Below are positions 33,783 through 42,837 of a DNA stretch of 64,000 nucleotides, in pieces. Origin of the DNA: Gammaproteobacteria bacterium (lineage in GTDB: Bacteria > Pseudomonadota > Gammaproteobacteria > Pseudomonadales > Azotimanducaceae_A); NCBI GenBank assembly GCA_012960755.1, contig DUAT01000057.1, positions 659,334 through 723,333 of the forward strand. Direction: 5' to 3'. A program made the position numbers and the translations under genes. The notes beneath the pieces were generated by a model that saw only the letters and a list, made by a program, of their open reading frames with translations, was not told the origin of the DNA and searched no databases. Every line of letters begins with the position of its first letter. Position 1 is the first letter of the stretch.

Positions 33783-35630
33783 ATGGCAGATCTTGTCTAT
33801 CTGATCCCACTTTCACCCCTGCTCGGTTTTGTAATCCTGTTCTGCACCCTGGGTAACTTGCCAAAGAAAATGGTTGCACTCGTGGGTGTAGGTTCCATTG
33901 GGTTGTCCGCCTTTATCGTCATGTTAGTCGGATTCGAATTTCTGCTACAGAGAGATCCCAGCCCATACACGGTAATCCTTTACACCTGGATGAACGTCGG
34001 GGGCTTTGTCCCGAAAGTCAGTTTCTTTATCGATGGCCTGTCACTGATTATGATGTTTGTGATCACAGGGGTCGGGCTCCTGATCCATATATATTCTTCA
34101 CTGTTTATGCTGGATGACAAGGACTACAGCCGCTTCTTCAGCTACATGAATCTTTTTGTCTCGGCTATGCTGGTTCTGGTTCTTGCCGACAATCTTCTGC
34201 TGCTATTTGTCGGCTGGGAAGGCGTCGGACTATGCAGCTACCTGCTGGTAGGTTTCTGGCATGAGGATTCCAGTAACGGTTCTGCTGCGCGCAAGGCATT
34301 CGTGGTCACGCGTATCGGCGACACATTTATGGCACTCGGCATGTTCCTGCTGTTCCTGCATCTCGGCACGCTGGATATTCAACCCATGGTGCAAAAAGCG
34401 GCAATGACCTGGCAGGTTGGCGATTCGATGGTCACCATTGCCTGCCTGTTATTGGTCGGTGGCGCAGTGGGCAAGTCTGCACAACTGCCCCTGCAAACAT
34501 GGCTTCCGGACGCCATGGCAGGCCCAACACCTGTGAGTGCGTTGATACACGCGGCCACCATGGTCACCGCCGGTGTCTACCTTATCGCCCGAACCCACGA
34601 ATTGTTTCTTCTGTCACCGACTGCGATGCTGGTGGTCGCAACGATTGGTACCGTCACATTATTAATGGCAGCGTTTACTGCCATGACCCAAACCGATATT
34701 AAACGTATCCTGGCTTATTCCACCATCAGCCAGATTGGTTATATGTTCCTGGCCCTTGGAGTCGGTGCCTGGTCTTCCGGTATTTTTCACCTGATGACCC
34801 ATGCATTTTTCAAAGCCCTGCTGTTTCTTGGCGCCGGGGCGGTTATCTACAGCCTGCATCATGAACATAATATTTTCCGTATGGGTGGGTTGCGTAAAAA
34901 GCTGCCTGTGGCCTTCTGGAGTTTCATCATCGGCAGTTCGGCGCTGGCAGCACTGCCATTTACTTCCGGTTTTTACTCGAAAGACGCAATCCTGCTCTCC
35001 GCCTACCACCATGGGGAGTTCGGACTCTTATTCTGGGCTGGCGGGTTGCTGGGTGCACTCCTCACCGCAATCTATAGCTTCAGGCTGGTGTTCATCGTTT
35101 TCTTTGGTGAAGAAAAGACCCAGGCAGAAGCGCCTGCTGGCTGGGGCATGGCAGGCCCGCTTGTCATCTTGTGCGTACTCGCTCTTATCGGCGGCTGGTT
35201 CCAGATACCGGTGACGGCGGTTTTCCCACTTGCAGACGCTATCGATCACAGTGGCGCCATCGCGATAATTACTCCCGCGGTACCCATTGTGGGTGTCCTG
35301 ATTGCTTACCTGATTTTCTTACGACACAGCATCAGCATCACTCCCTGGACCGAATCCGCTCTTGGCACAAACCTCAATAAATTCTGGTTCAGCCATTGGG
35401 CCATGGACTGGTTGTATGACACCTTGTTTGTCAAACCCTATGTCTTTGTGACCCGTATCAATAAAAAAGACATCGTCGATTGGATCTATAACTTCACTGC
35501 CGAGGTAACCTGGTTTATTCATGACTTCTCCACCACCAGCCAGACAGGCCAGCTAAGAACCTATGCCGCAGTCATGGTCGCAGGTCTCGTCCTTATTATT
35601 GCGATCTTTCTCGGAGTAATTCTGGCATGA
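33783..35630 (+). CDS. nuoL: NADH-quinone oxidoreductase subunit L
   Basis: A 615-residue antiporter-like subunit with the long lateral helix at the C terminus. Conserved blocks include LLFVGWEGVGLCSYLLVGFW, LQTWLPDAMAGPTPVSALIHAATMVTAGVYLIAR and TQTDIKRILAYSTISQIGYM. It is the distal proton channel of complex I. It overlaps nuoM by 4 nt. Confidence 0.96.
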   Translation: MADLVYLIPLSPLLGFVILFCTLGNLPKKMVALVGVGSIGLSAFIVMLVGFEFLLQRDPSPYTVILYTWMNVGGFVPKVSFFIDGLSLIMMFVITGVGLLIHIYSSLFMLDDKDYSRFFSYMNLFVSAMLVLVLADNLLLLFVGWEGVGLCSYLLVGFWHEDSSNGSAARKAFVVTRIGDTFMALGMFLLFLHLGTLDIQPMVQKAAMTWQVGDSMVTIACLLLVGGAVGKSAQLPLQTWLPDAMAGPTPVSALIHAATMVTAGVYLIARTHELFLLSPTAMLVVATIGTVTLLMAAFTAMTQTDIKRILAYSTISQIGYMFLALGVGAWSSGIFHLMTHAFFKALLFLGAGAVIYSLHHEHNIFRMGGLRKKLPVAFWSFIIGSSALAALPFTSGFYSKDAILLSAYHHGEFGLLFWAGGLLGALLTAIYSFRLVFIVFFGEEKTQAEAPAGWGMAGPLVILCVLALIGGWFQIPVTAVFPLADAIDHSGAIAIITPAVPIVGVLIAYLIFLRHSISITPWTESALGTNLNKFWFSHWAMDWLYDTLFVKPYVFVTRINKKDIVDWIYNFTAEVTWFIHDFSTTSQTGQLRTYAAVMVAGLVLIIAIFLGVILA

Positions 35631-37144
35631 CAGCAATAACGGTTATGTTCGTTCTGTTCATCGGCGGCATGGTTGCCTGGCTGTCTGAACGTTTGAATAA
35701 AGACTGGCCGCGGTGGGTTTCAATCGGTACCTGTGTGCTGGCGGGTCTGATAATAGCGCCGCTTTACATAAACACACCCGAGATTCATTCGTCCCTGGGG
35801 GGTACACCCTCGGTGTGGATCGAAATAGTTGAATACGACTGGATTCCGCGGTTTGGTATCACCCTGCTGTTCGCACTGGATGGCCTGAGTTTGATCATGA
35901 TTAGCCTGACAGTGTTCCTGGGGTTTGTCGCTGTGATCTCATCCTGGAATGAAATATCCGAGCGAAGTGGCTTTTTTCAATTTAACCTGCTGTGGACTCT
36001 GGTCGGGGTGGTCGGGGTGTTTACCAGTCTCGATCTTTTCCTGTTTTTCTTTTTCTGGGAAGTCATGTTGATCCCCATGTACTTTCTGATCGCGATCTGG
36101 GGGCATGAAAACAAGGCCTACGCTTCCATGAAGTTCTTCCTGTTCACCCAGGTTAGCGGTCTCTTGATGCTGATCTCAATACTGGCGCTGGTATTAACCA
36201 ATGCGCACGCATCAGGCGTAGTGACATTCAGCTATTTCGACCTACTGGGGCATGAGTTACCCACCGATTTCAGCTACTGGATAATGTGGGGATTTTTTAT
36301 CGCCTTTGTGGTCAAGCTCCCTGCATTCCCCTTCCATCCCTGGCTCCCGGATGCACATACCCAGGCGCCAACCGCAGCCAGTGTTTTGTTGGCAGGGATT
36401 TTGTTGAAAACCGGCGCTTACGGGCTGATTCGATTTACCGTCCCCCTGTTTCCGGAGGCTGCCGCAGAAATCGCAAATTTCGCCATGACACTGGGTGCAA
36501 TCAGCATCGTCTACGGCGCCCTGTTGGCATTTGCGCAGACTGATTTTAAGCGCCTGGTGGCCTACAGCAGCGTCAGTCATATGGGATTTGTACTTGTCGG
36601 TGTCTATGCCTGGAATGAAATTGCGCTACAGGGAGCTGTGATGCAGATGATTGCCCACGGATTCTCAACCGCCGCCCTGTTTATGATGGCGGGCGCGCTG
36701 CAACATCGGCTACACACCCGGGATATGAGAGAGATGGGTGGCTTATGGCAGGACATGCCGCGCATGGGCGCGATCGCCATGTTCTTTATCGTCGCTTCCC
36801 TGGGTATGCCGGGACTCGGTAACTTCGTTGGTGAATTCCTGGTGTTACTGGGCGCATTCCAGGTCAATATTACCGTCACCGTCATTGCTGCCCTGGGACT
36901 TATTACCGGTGCGATTTATTCCCTGATTGCCATGCAGCGAGTATTCCAGGGGGAAGCAAAACCCGATCGGCAACTGACTGACTTCGGGGCACGAGAAATG
37001 GTGGCGATGATACCCATGATGATCGGATTGATCTGGCTTGGTGTTTATCCACAAACGATATTCGACCTGGTTGACCCGGCCCTGTCCAGCTTGCATGCAC
37101 TGACGACCCAGAGTCCTGATCAGTGGATAGGTAGCTTGCGATGA
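35627..37144 (+). CDS. nuoM: NADH-quinone oxidoreductase subunit M
   Basis: A 505-residue antiporter-like subunit: LFLFFFFWEVMLIPMYFLIAIWG, FHPWLPDAHTQAPTAASVLLAGILLKTGAYG and AQTDFKRLVAYSSVSHMGFVL. The membrane glutamate (WEVML) and the following lysines for proton pumping are present. It is followed 9 nt later by nuoN. Confidence 0.96.
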   Translation: MTAITVMFVLFIGGMVAWLSERLNKDWPRWVSIGTCVLAGLIIAPLYINTPEIHSSLGGTPSVWIEIVEYDWIPRFGITLLFALDGLSLIMISLTVFLGFVAVISSWNEISERSGFFQFNLLWTLVGVVGVFTSLDLFLFFFFWEVMLIPMYFLIAIWGHENKAYASMKFFLFTQVSGLLMLISILALVLTNAHASGVVTFSYFDLLGHELPTDFSYWIMWGFFIAFVVKLPAFPFHPWLPDAHTQAPTAASVLLAGILLKTGAYGLIRFTVPLFPEAAAEIANFAMTLGAISIVYGALLAFAQTDFKRLVAYSSVSHMGFVLVGVYAWNEIALQGAVMQMIAHGFSTAALFMMAGALQHRLHTRDMREMGGLWQDMPRMGAIAMFFIVASLGMPGLGNFVGEFLVLLGAFQVNITVTVIAALGLITGAIYSLIAMQRVFQGEAKPDRQLTDFGAREMVAMIPMMIGLIWLGVYPQTIFDLVDPALSSLHALTTQSPDQWIGSLR

Positions 37145-37153
37145 GTACATATT

Positions 37154-38605
37154 ATGACTAGCGTGGATTTGCTTTTACTGTCGCCCATCATCACTTTGAG
37201 CATTGTGATTCTGGTGGTGATGATGGTGATCGCCTTCGCCAGGAACCTGGCCCTGACTTGCGGGTTATCCGCGTTGGGATTGCTGCTGACCCTGGCATCA
37301 ATTGTCTGGGTCAATACCAATATGGCCGCAGGCAATGTGACACCACTGATTATCGTTGATTACTATGGCCTGGCGTTCTCCGGGCTTGTGGTCAGCGGTA
37401 GCTTCTTCATCTGTCTGATTTCGTACAGTTACAGTGCTCAAAGGGGCGAAAAACAGGACGAATTTTTCCTGCTGCTACTGTTGGCAACCCTGGGTGGATT
37501 GGTGCTGGCCCACAGCGCTCATTTTGCAACGTTCGTCCTGGGATTGGAGTTATTAGGGATTTCAATCTACGCCCTGATTTCTTATCCCAGTCGAGGGCTC
37601 TTTAGTCTGGAAGCCGCACTGAAATACCTGATTTTGTCCGGTGTCTCCTCAGCCATCATCCTGTTTGGCATTGCCCTGCTCTACGCTGTCCTTGGCACCA
37701 TGTCGTTTACTGAGATGGCAACCAACCATTACCAGGAATCAGGACTCGACCGCCTCTTTATTCTCGTCGGGTGCGGTATGATCCTTGGTGGCCTCAGTTT
37801 TAAACTGTCACTGGCACCGTTTCATATGTGGACACCGGATGTTTATGAAGGCGCCCCGGCTCCTGTCACCGCATTTCTGGCAACTGTTTCAAAAGGTGCC
37901 ATATTCGCAGTGCTGATGCGGTTCTTTATCATGGTTGATAGTTATCAGTACGAGACCATTATCAATGGTCTGTTCTGGCTCTCCCTGATCTCAATCATTG
38001 TCGGCAACCTGCTGGCACTCATGCAGAATAGTATTAAAAGAATGTTGGCATATTCTTCTATCGCCCAAATGGGATATTTGATGGTTGCCTTTATTGCCGC
38101 AAGCGCTATTGGCGGCAAGCAGCTCGCCATCGAAGCTTCTGCTTTTTTCCTCATTGCTTACTTTTTGACGACTATCGGCGCCTTTGGTGTAATCACCATC
38201 ATGTCCTCTGGCGATGCGGATCACGATACAGATACACTGGAAAAATATGAAGGCATGTTCTGGCAAAGGCCACTGTTGGCGAGTTTCTTCACTGCTATGC
38301 TCCTGTCGCTGGCAGGGATACCATTAACAGCCGGTTTTATCGGTAAATTCTATATCATCGCTGCTGGTGTTGGGAGCGAGCTTTGGACACTGCTTATCGC
38401 GGTAGTGGTTGGTAGCGGCATTGGTCTTTTTTATTACCTTAGAGTTATCTTTACGATGACAAAACAGTCAACAATGACAGAGATTGCCGTGCCCATCACC
38501 GGGGGATGGGCATTGGCTGCGGTAACCCTGTCTTTGCTGGTACTGGGTGTCTACCCTACCCCCGTGATTGAGTGGGTCAGCCAAATGGCGCACTCTATCT
38601 TGTAG
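37154..38605 (+). CDS. nuoN: NADH-quinone oxidoreductase subunit N
   Basis: A 483-residue antiporter-like subunit, last of the operon: FVLGLELLGISIYALISY, FHMWTPDVYEGAPAPVTAFLATVSKGAIFAV and MQNSIKRMLAYSSIAQMGYLM. The series A, B, CD, E, F, G, H, I, J, K, L, M, N is complete and in the standard order. No clear terminator is seen before the following CBS-domain gene, 58 nt downstream. Confidence 0.96.
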   Translation: MTSVDLLLLSPIITLSIVILVVMMVIAFARNLALTCGLSALGLLLTLASIVWVNTNMAAGNVTPLIIVDYYGLAFSGLVVSGSFFICLISYSYSAQRGEKQDEFFLLLLLATLGGLVLAHSAHFATFVLGLELLGISIYALISYPSRGLFSLEAALKYLILSGVSSAIILFGIALLYAVLGTMSFTEMATNHYQESGLDRLFILVGCGMILGGLSFKLSLAPFHMWTPDVYEGAPAPVTAFLATVSKGAIFAVLMRFFIMVDSYQYETIINGLFWLSLISIIVGNLLALMQNSIKRMLAYSSIAQMGYLMVAFIAASAIGGKQLAIEASAFFLIAYFLTTIGAFGVITIMSSGDADHDTDTLEKYEGMFWQRPLLASFFTAMLLSLAGIPLTAGFIGKFYIIAAGVGSELWTLLIAVVVGSGIGLFYYLRVIFTMTKQSTMTEIAVPITGGWALAAVTLSLLVLGVYPTPVIEWVSQMAHSIL

Positions 38606-38663
38606 TTACGGATAACAAACAGCACATAATAAAAAGGATCTGACAACACGATAGGAGACAAAT

Positions 38664-39095
38664 ATGTTGCAATCTGTTGAACTGAAAGACTACATGACAC
38701 ATGCGGTGACTGTCACAGCAGAAATGACAGTATATGAAGCGGCCCATACCATCCTGGAAAATAAAATATCTGGCGTGGCCGTCGTCGACGATGACTATCA
38801 TCTTATTGGTATGGTTTCTGAACTTGACTGCCTCAGGGTAATCCTTGACAGTGCCTACAACGACGAGGAGTTCGGCGCCGCAACCGTGGCAGATGTCATG
38901 ACCAGGGAGTGCGAAACCCAAACACCCCATGATGATATCGTCGATGTCGCTGCCTCGATGCTGGATCACAAGCACCGCCGCCGCCCCGTGATCCAGGAGG
39001 ATGGTCGCCTGGTGGGCCAGGTGACCTGTCGCCAGATTCTGAAGGTCATTGGCAAAGATGGCCTGAAGGACCGGAAGAAGCTTAAGAAGCGATAG
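38664..39095 (+). CDS. CBS-domain protein
   Basis: A 143-residue protein made of two CBS domains (VTAEMTVYEAAHTILENKISGVAVVDDDYHLIGMVSELD and MTRECETQTPHDDIVDVAASMLDHKHRRRPVIQEDGRLVGQVT), with a lysine-rich tail. Stand-alone CBS pairs bind adenine nucleotides and act as energy sensors or regulators. AGGAGA lies 8 nt before the ATG. The gene follows nuoN closely and could be co-transcribed, but no direct link to complex I is shown. Another CBS protein lies at 44908. Confidence 0.88.
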   Translation: MLQSVELKDYMTHAVTVTAEMTVYEAAHTILENKISGVAVVDDDYHLIGMVSELDCLRVILDSAYNDEEFGAATVADVMTRECETQTPHDDIVDVAASMLDHKHRRRPVIQEDGRLVGQVTCRQILKVIGKDGLKDRKKLKKR

Positions 39096-39175
39096 GAAAC
39101 GACTGGGTTGGTCCAAAATGGCCATTGCTCGCAAGATAGGTAGTATCCAACTCTAGTCACGGACGGTAAGAGATC

Positions 39176-39784
39176 ATGTTTGAATTCCTGTGGGCTGTAT
39201 TCATCCTCGGCCTTCCGGTCGCATTCATGAGTTGGTACCTGATGTACCGCTTATACCAATCAGGACGAGTCGCTAAAGGCGCAAGCTTCGCGAGAGTCAA
39301 AAGTGCTTTCGGCAACATCAATGGCAAGAACAAGGGTAAGAACGGCGAGAAAAAAGACGGCAACAAGCCAGACGATGTCCCGGAGTTGAATTTCGCCGAG
39401 CGAAGATGGGTAAAGTTTGGCGGCGGTTTCTACGGTGTGACAGCCCTGGTGACCTGGATTATTATCGAACACGGGGAAGGCTTGAGTTTCATAGGCAACT
39501 TTCCCGGTTTCGCAGAAATGTTCAATGATGGTATCGTCAATTTCATCATTGCCTTTCTGGTGAATCAATTCCAGAACTTTATTGCAGCACTACTCTGGCT
39601 CTTTTACTGGTTAGAAGAAGGACGCTCACTATTGATCTGGATCGGCGTGCCCTATATCGCCTACCTCGCTGGTGTTTTCGTTGCTGGCAAATCGCGGAAT
39701 GAACTGGTTCAGTTGTGGAATAACCGCAGGATACCAGGCACAAAATCTTCAAAGGAGGGCTCTTTGACTGACAAAGACCATTAG
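39176..39784 (+). CDS. Uncharacterised inner-membrane protein
   Basis: A 202-residue protein I do not recognise. It has an N-terminal helix (FLWAVFILGLPVAFMSWYLMYRLY), then a basic, lysine- and asparagine-rich cytoplasmic-looking loop at about residues 40-65 (NINGKNKGKNGEKKDG), and three more hydrophobic helices (GVTALVTWIII, NFIIAFLVNQFQNFIAALLWLFYWL, LLIWIGVPYIAYLAGVFV). The C terminus is polar and ends NNRRIPGTKSSKEGSLTDKDH. Codon use is like its neighbours. It stands alone between a CBS gene and the VapBC pair. Confidence 0.75.
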   Translation: MFEFLWAVFILGLPVAFMSWYLMYRLYQSGRVAKGASFARVKSAFGNINGKNKGKNGEKKDGNKPDDVPELNFAERRWVKFGGGFYGVTALVTWIIIEHGEGLSFIGNFPGFAEMFNDGIVNFIIAFLVNQFQNFIAALLWLFYWLEEGRSLLIWIGVPYIAYLAGVFVAGKSRNELVQLWNNRRIPGTKSSKEGSLTDKDH

Positions 39785-39817
39785 GCAGATAGGAAATGTT
39801 GCGTTCCAATGGACAGG

Positions 39818-40216
39818 TTATTTGAGTAACTGAAATGGCGCATATCTCGCTGCTTTCTTATCAAAAGTCACAGTAACCTCACAGCCGCCAGCCTGGTTGA
39901 TTCTGGCCAGCAGATGATCAGGAAAATCTGCGTTTGAATGCTTGTAGTCATTCAAAGCTCGCCAAACCACGTCTGGTTCCATCACATCCAGCTGTGCGAC
40001 CTGCAACAATTGTTCAATGACGTCAGTGATCTGTTCTCGAGTTTGGTTGTAATTACTCTCCAGCACCCAGGCGAGTTCGCACAATACAATTTGACCGATA
40101 AAACCAGGGTTATCGTCTGTGCAATAGCGCTCAATAAATGAAGTTGCCTGCGTAGCCTGTTTACGATCATCTTGCACCAGGTACCGTATCAACACATTTG
40201 TGTCCAGGCCGATCAA
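39818..40216 (-). CDS. vapC: VapC-like PIN-domain toxin
   Basis: A 132-residue PIN-domain ribonuclease. It begins MIGLDTNVLIRYL with the catalytic aspartate D5. Further acidic residues are E47 (LCELAW) and D97/D100 (ADFPDHLLA). Such toxins cleave tRNA or rRNA and are neutralised by the partner. The ATG overlaps the end of the antitoxin gene by 4 nt, the usual type II arrangement. Confidence 0.88.
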   Translation of the reverse strand: MIGLDTNVLIRYLVQDDRKQATQATSFIERYCTDDNPGFIGQIVLCELAWVLESNYNQTREQITDVIEQLLQVAQLDVMEPDVVWRALNDYKHSNADFPDHLLARINQAGGCEVTVTFDKKAARYAPFQLLK

Positions 40217-40452
40217 CGGCCCCCGCCTCTAGCTTTTACTGTCGCTTTCATTTGATCAATGCTCACAGGCTTGTCAGGTTTGGTGACCAGACCCTTAAGA
40301 CTCTTGATGTTTCGAGTAACAGGTGAAAATTTTACAACATTGTCTTCGTCGATTAAGAAATTGATTTTGTCACCAGTTTGCAAATCCAGTCTACGCCTGA
40401 TCTCTACGGGAATTGTAATCTGCCCTTTGCCGGTAATCGTTGCTGTAGACAT
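40213..40452 (-). CDS. vapB: AbrB/SpoVT-fold antitoxin (VapB-like)
   Basis: A 79-residue protein starting MSTATITGKGQITIPVEIRRRLDLQTGDKINFLID, a textbook SpoVT/AbrB swapped-hairpin DNA-binding domain. The C-terminal part (KSLKGLVTKPDKPVSIDQMKATV) would wrap the toxin. The start at 40452 is chosen because the 20 codons upstream are unrelated to the family. It likely represses its own promoter together with VapC. Confidence 0.88.
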   Translation of the reverse strand: MSTATITGKGQITIPVEIRRRLDLQTGDKINFLIDEDNVVKFSPVTRNIKSLKGLVTKPDKPVSIDQMKATVKARGGGR

Positions 40453-40577
40453 TGTATAGCCTATTACACATAATTTACCAAAAAGTATATCCCTTACATA
40501 TAGGTAACGCAATTCCGGGAACCGAATTCGATCTTGATCGCCTGAACAGATGTGTCGGTGCGCAATCCCTCGCGAGA

Positions 40578-41651
40578 CTATATGATAGATTGCACGTTCA
40601 TATGCTGCGGTTTCTGGACAGGGATGTCCGGGACAAATTGATAATTCGGATTCTCCCTCGCATTTCGCCGAATCTCCAGCAACTCCCGCCAGGTAGCCAC
40701 AAGCCCGTGTGTCACCGGTGGCAGGTCATGCGCTATTACCTTGCGCAATTTCGGCAGATTGTAAAACGGCACCGCCGGATACATATGGTGCTCCAGGTGG
40801 TATTGCATGTTCCAGTAATAAAATGCTGGCAACCATGAGCAGGTAAATGTCCGGGAATTTAGGCGAAAGTCAGTGACATCAGAATTCAGACCAAAGTGCT
40901 GTGGCACACCGCAGAGAAAACCCAGCCAACTGCAATAAAAACTCCCGAAAGTGAAAGCAACGATCAGAAACCAGTGACCGGACAATATGAATATCAGCGC
41001 CAGGACCAGGTGACCAAGCAGGAGTGTTCGAGCCCAGTTGCGATGTCTGCGCCTCAATCGCGGTTCCGATTCCGGTAGCACATGATTGTACCAAACACCT
41101 TCAATACGCCCGTTTGCGTGGCGCCATACCTGCTTTAGTTTTTCCCGGCTAGCCAGTGGATTCCAGGCCAAAAGGCTGGCCCAGAATGTCCAGCGCCTGA
41201 AACTGAACTTGATAGGTAACTGCACTTCACCATCATATTTTTCATTACAGGTTGTCTGGTGATGCCTGGCGTGACTTTGCTGGTACCACAGGTAGTCAGA
41301 CCAGCTGATAAACGCATAAACCTTCTCGAAGAATTCATTCAGGGCTCTCGACTTAAACACGGTTCGATGCTGCAATTCGTGAATAGCAATCAAGCCGGTG
41401 AATGGGCCCATTGTGCCGTGGACAAACAAGGCGACCAGCAGGAGGGGTAGCGACCAGTACCAGTTTTCTATGCTGACTGCCTGGAAAACGAAATACGTTA
41501 ACACGCCTGTCGTAAAAAAGACCCCAAGATGGGAACCTGTTTGTAGCCAGCCGCGAAAATCATTCCTTTGCATAAGCTCAGACAACACTACTTTATCAAT
41601 TGGACTGCGATACCAATCGATTTTTGCTTCAACGTCAAACGTGCGGCTCAT
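40578..41651 (-). CDS. Membrane fatty-acid desaturase family protein
   Basis: A 357-residue di-iron membrane enzyme with all three histidine boxes: HELQHR, HARHHQ (HxxHH) and HLEHH. Four hydrophobic segments flank them. Such enzymes introduce a double bond or hydroxyl in acyl chains or carotenoid-like lipids and need O2 and an electron donor. ATG at 41651 (MSRTFDVEAK) is chosen; the longer frame to 41795 would overlap the dioxygenase gene. It is 37 nt downstream of the PhyH-like gene and probably co-transcribed with it. Confidence 0.85.
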   Translation of the reverse strand: MSRTFDVEAKIDWYRSPIDKVVLSELMQRNDFRGWLQTGSHLGVFFTTGVLTYFVFQAVSIENWYWSLPLLLVALFVHGTMGPFTGLIAIHELQHRTVFKSRALNEFFEKVYAFISWSDYLWYQQSHARHHQTTCNEKYDGEVQLPIKFSFRRWTFWASLLAWNPLASREKLKQVWRHANGRIEGVWYNHVLPESEPRLRRRHRNWARTLLLGHLVLALIFILSGHWFLIVAFTFGSFYCSWLGFLCGVPQHFGLNSDVTDFRLNSRTFTCSWLPAFYYWNMQYHLEHHMYPAVPFYNLPKLRKVIAHDLPPVTHGLVATWRELLEIRRNARENPNYQFVPDIPVQKPQHMNVQSII

Positions 41652-41688
41652 TGTTCTTGGCTCAATACTGTTGACTCCCTGGCGAAGA

Positions 41689-42489
41689 TCAATCCGGCTG
41701 ATCCATAATTGCCTTGTGCATGCGCTGAACCGAATCCTGCCACCGCGCCAGTTCCGCTTCACCCATATCGATGCCGGGTGGCGCCATCTGGTCAAAGTGC
41801 TGAAAGTGATCTTGCCCCCGCACTAACATGGCGGTGTCTTTCAACTTAGTCTGGGTCACGTGGGTGGCTATAAATCGAATCACCATACCGATGCGACGAT
41901 CATCACTCTTATTCGGGTCCGAACCATGCACCACCCGAACATGATGCAATGACATCTGCCCGGCTTTCAGGGGTGCCAGTACAGTGTCCTGGGGGTCGAT
42001 CACCTGGGTCAATCGTTGACCGCGGGTCAGCAGATTGTCATCCGCCCAGGTTTCTTCATGAGTCAGGGACTGCATATGGCTGCCCGGTAAGAATCGCATC
42101 GGACCGGTCAGTTCACCGGCATCTGTCAATGCCAGCCAGGCAGTAACGACATCAAAGGGGAGCAAGCCCCAGTACTCACTGTCCTGATGCATCGTCACCT
42201 GCTTCATCTCAGCTGGTTCCTTGATGAACCAGTTCAGGCTCCAGATATGGAAGTTCGGCCCCAACACATCTTCTACCGCATCAAGAATACGAGCGTCGGT
42301 GACAACCTTAAACGCCCAATCGGAGATCAGATGCATGTTGGTTTTGAACCTGTCACCGTGACGGCTTTCAAACGCTTCGAACTCTGTGCGATGAGCCTGG
42401 GTCTCCTGCTCGGTAAACACATCGATGGGCGACAGAAAGCCCTCTGCATTAAATTTCTGAACCTGGATGGTGCTCAATGACTTCGACAT
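41689..42489 (-). CDS. Phytanoyl-CoA dioxygenase (PhyH) family protein
   Basis: A 266-residue Fe(II)/2-oxoglutarate dioxygenase. It has the HxD iron ligand pair (VTMHQDSEYWG), the distal histidine (HHVRVVHGSDPN) and an arginine for 2-oxoglutarate (DRRIGMVIRF). Family members hydroxylate phytanoyl-CoA or diverse small molecules. Together with a 2-hydroxyacyl-CoA lyase (3000-4661) it could make an alpha-oxidation route, but the two genes are 38 kb apart, so this is only a hypothesis. It is followed by a desaturase. Confidence 0.85.
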   Translation of the reverse strand: MSKSLSTIQVQKFNAEGFLSPIDVFTEQETQAHRTEFEAFESRHGDRFKTNMHLISDWAFKVVTDARILDAVEDVLGPNFHIWSLNWFIKEPAEMKQVTMHQDSEYWGLLPFDVVTAWLALTDAGELTGPMRFLPGSHMQSLTHEETWADDNLLTRGQRLTQVIDPQDTVLAPLKAGQMSLHHVRVVHGSDPNKSDDRRIGMVIRFIATHVTQTKLKDTAMLVRGQDHFQHFDQMAPPGIDMGEAELARWQDSVQRMHKAIMDQPD

Positions 42490-42502
42490 TTGCTAGCCGC
42501 CC

Positions 42503-42837
42503 TTATGCTTCATCATAACAGTCATAACAGTGCCCAGCTTTATCAAGGTCTTGACCACGTGCGAATAGTTCCTCGACGGACCTGAAGGTGGCGGACAGCC
42601 GACCTATCTGCTCCACCGGTGAACCCAGAACAACCCATCACCGCAACTGGGCCACCCTGAGTTGAAATTGCAGACATTTACGCCTCCAAGACAGTTTGAT
42701 ATGCCGTTACTGTATATCGAACACTCGCCTTGTGGCAACGCCAGTGTTAGTCCTGCTGCAAGCCTGGCTCTAACTGCGACCGAACAAAAAAACTAAGTCA
42801 CTTCGACTGGAACAGACAGTTTCACAATCGAGAGCTT
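42503..42837. other. Intergenic region with possible broken small ORFs
   Basis: This gap of about 350 bases holds no recognisable gene. On the minus strand an ATG at 42677 behind a good GGAGG opens only 44 codons, to a TGA at 42543. The adjacent frame ends at 42503 with a more protein-like tail (SATFRSVEELFARGQDLDKAG), 14 nt before the PhyH-like gene start. A frameshift joining both would give one small protein of about 55-60 residues, which suggests a decayed or frameshifted small gene. The part 42678-42837 shows nothing. Confidence 0.35.

Noticed and set aside
41652..41795. Long N-terminal extension of the desaturase
   Set aside because: It would overlap the dioxygenase gene by over 100 nt; the ATG at 41651 gives the family N terminus.
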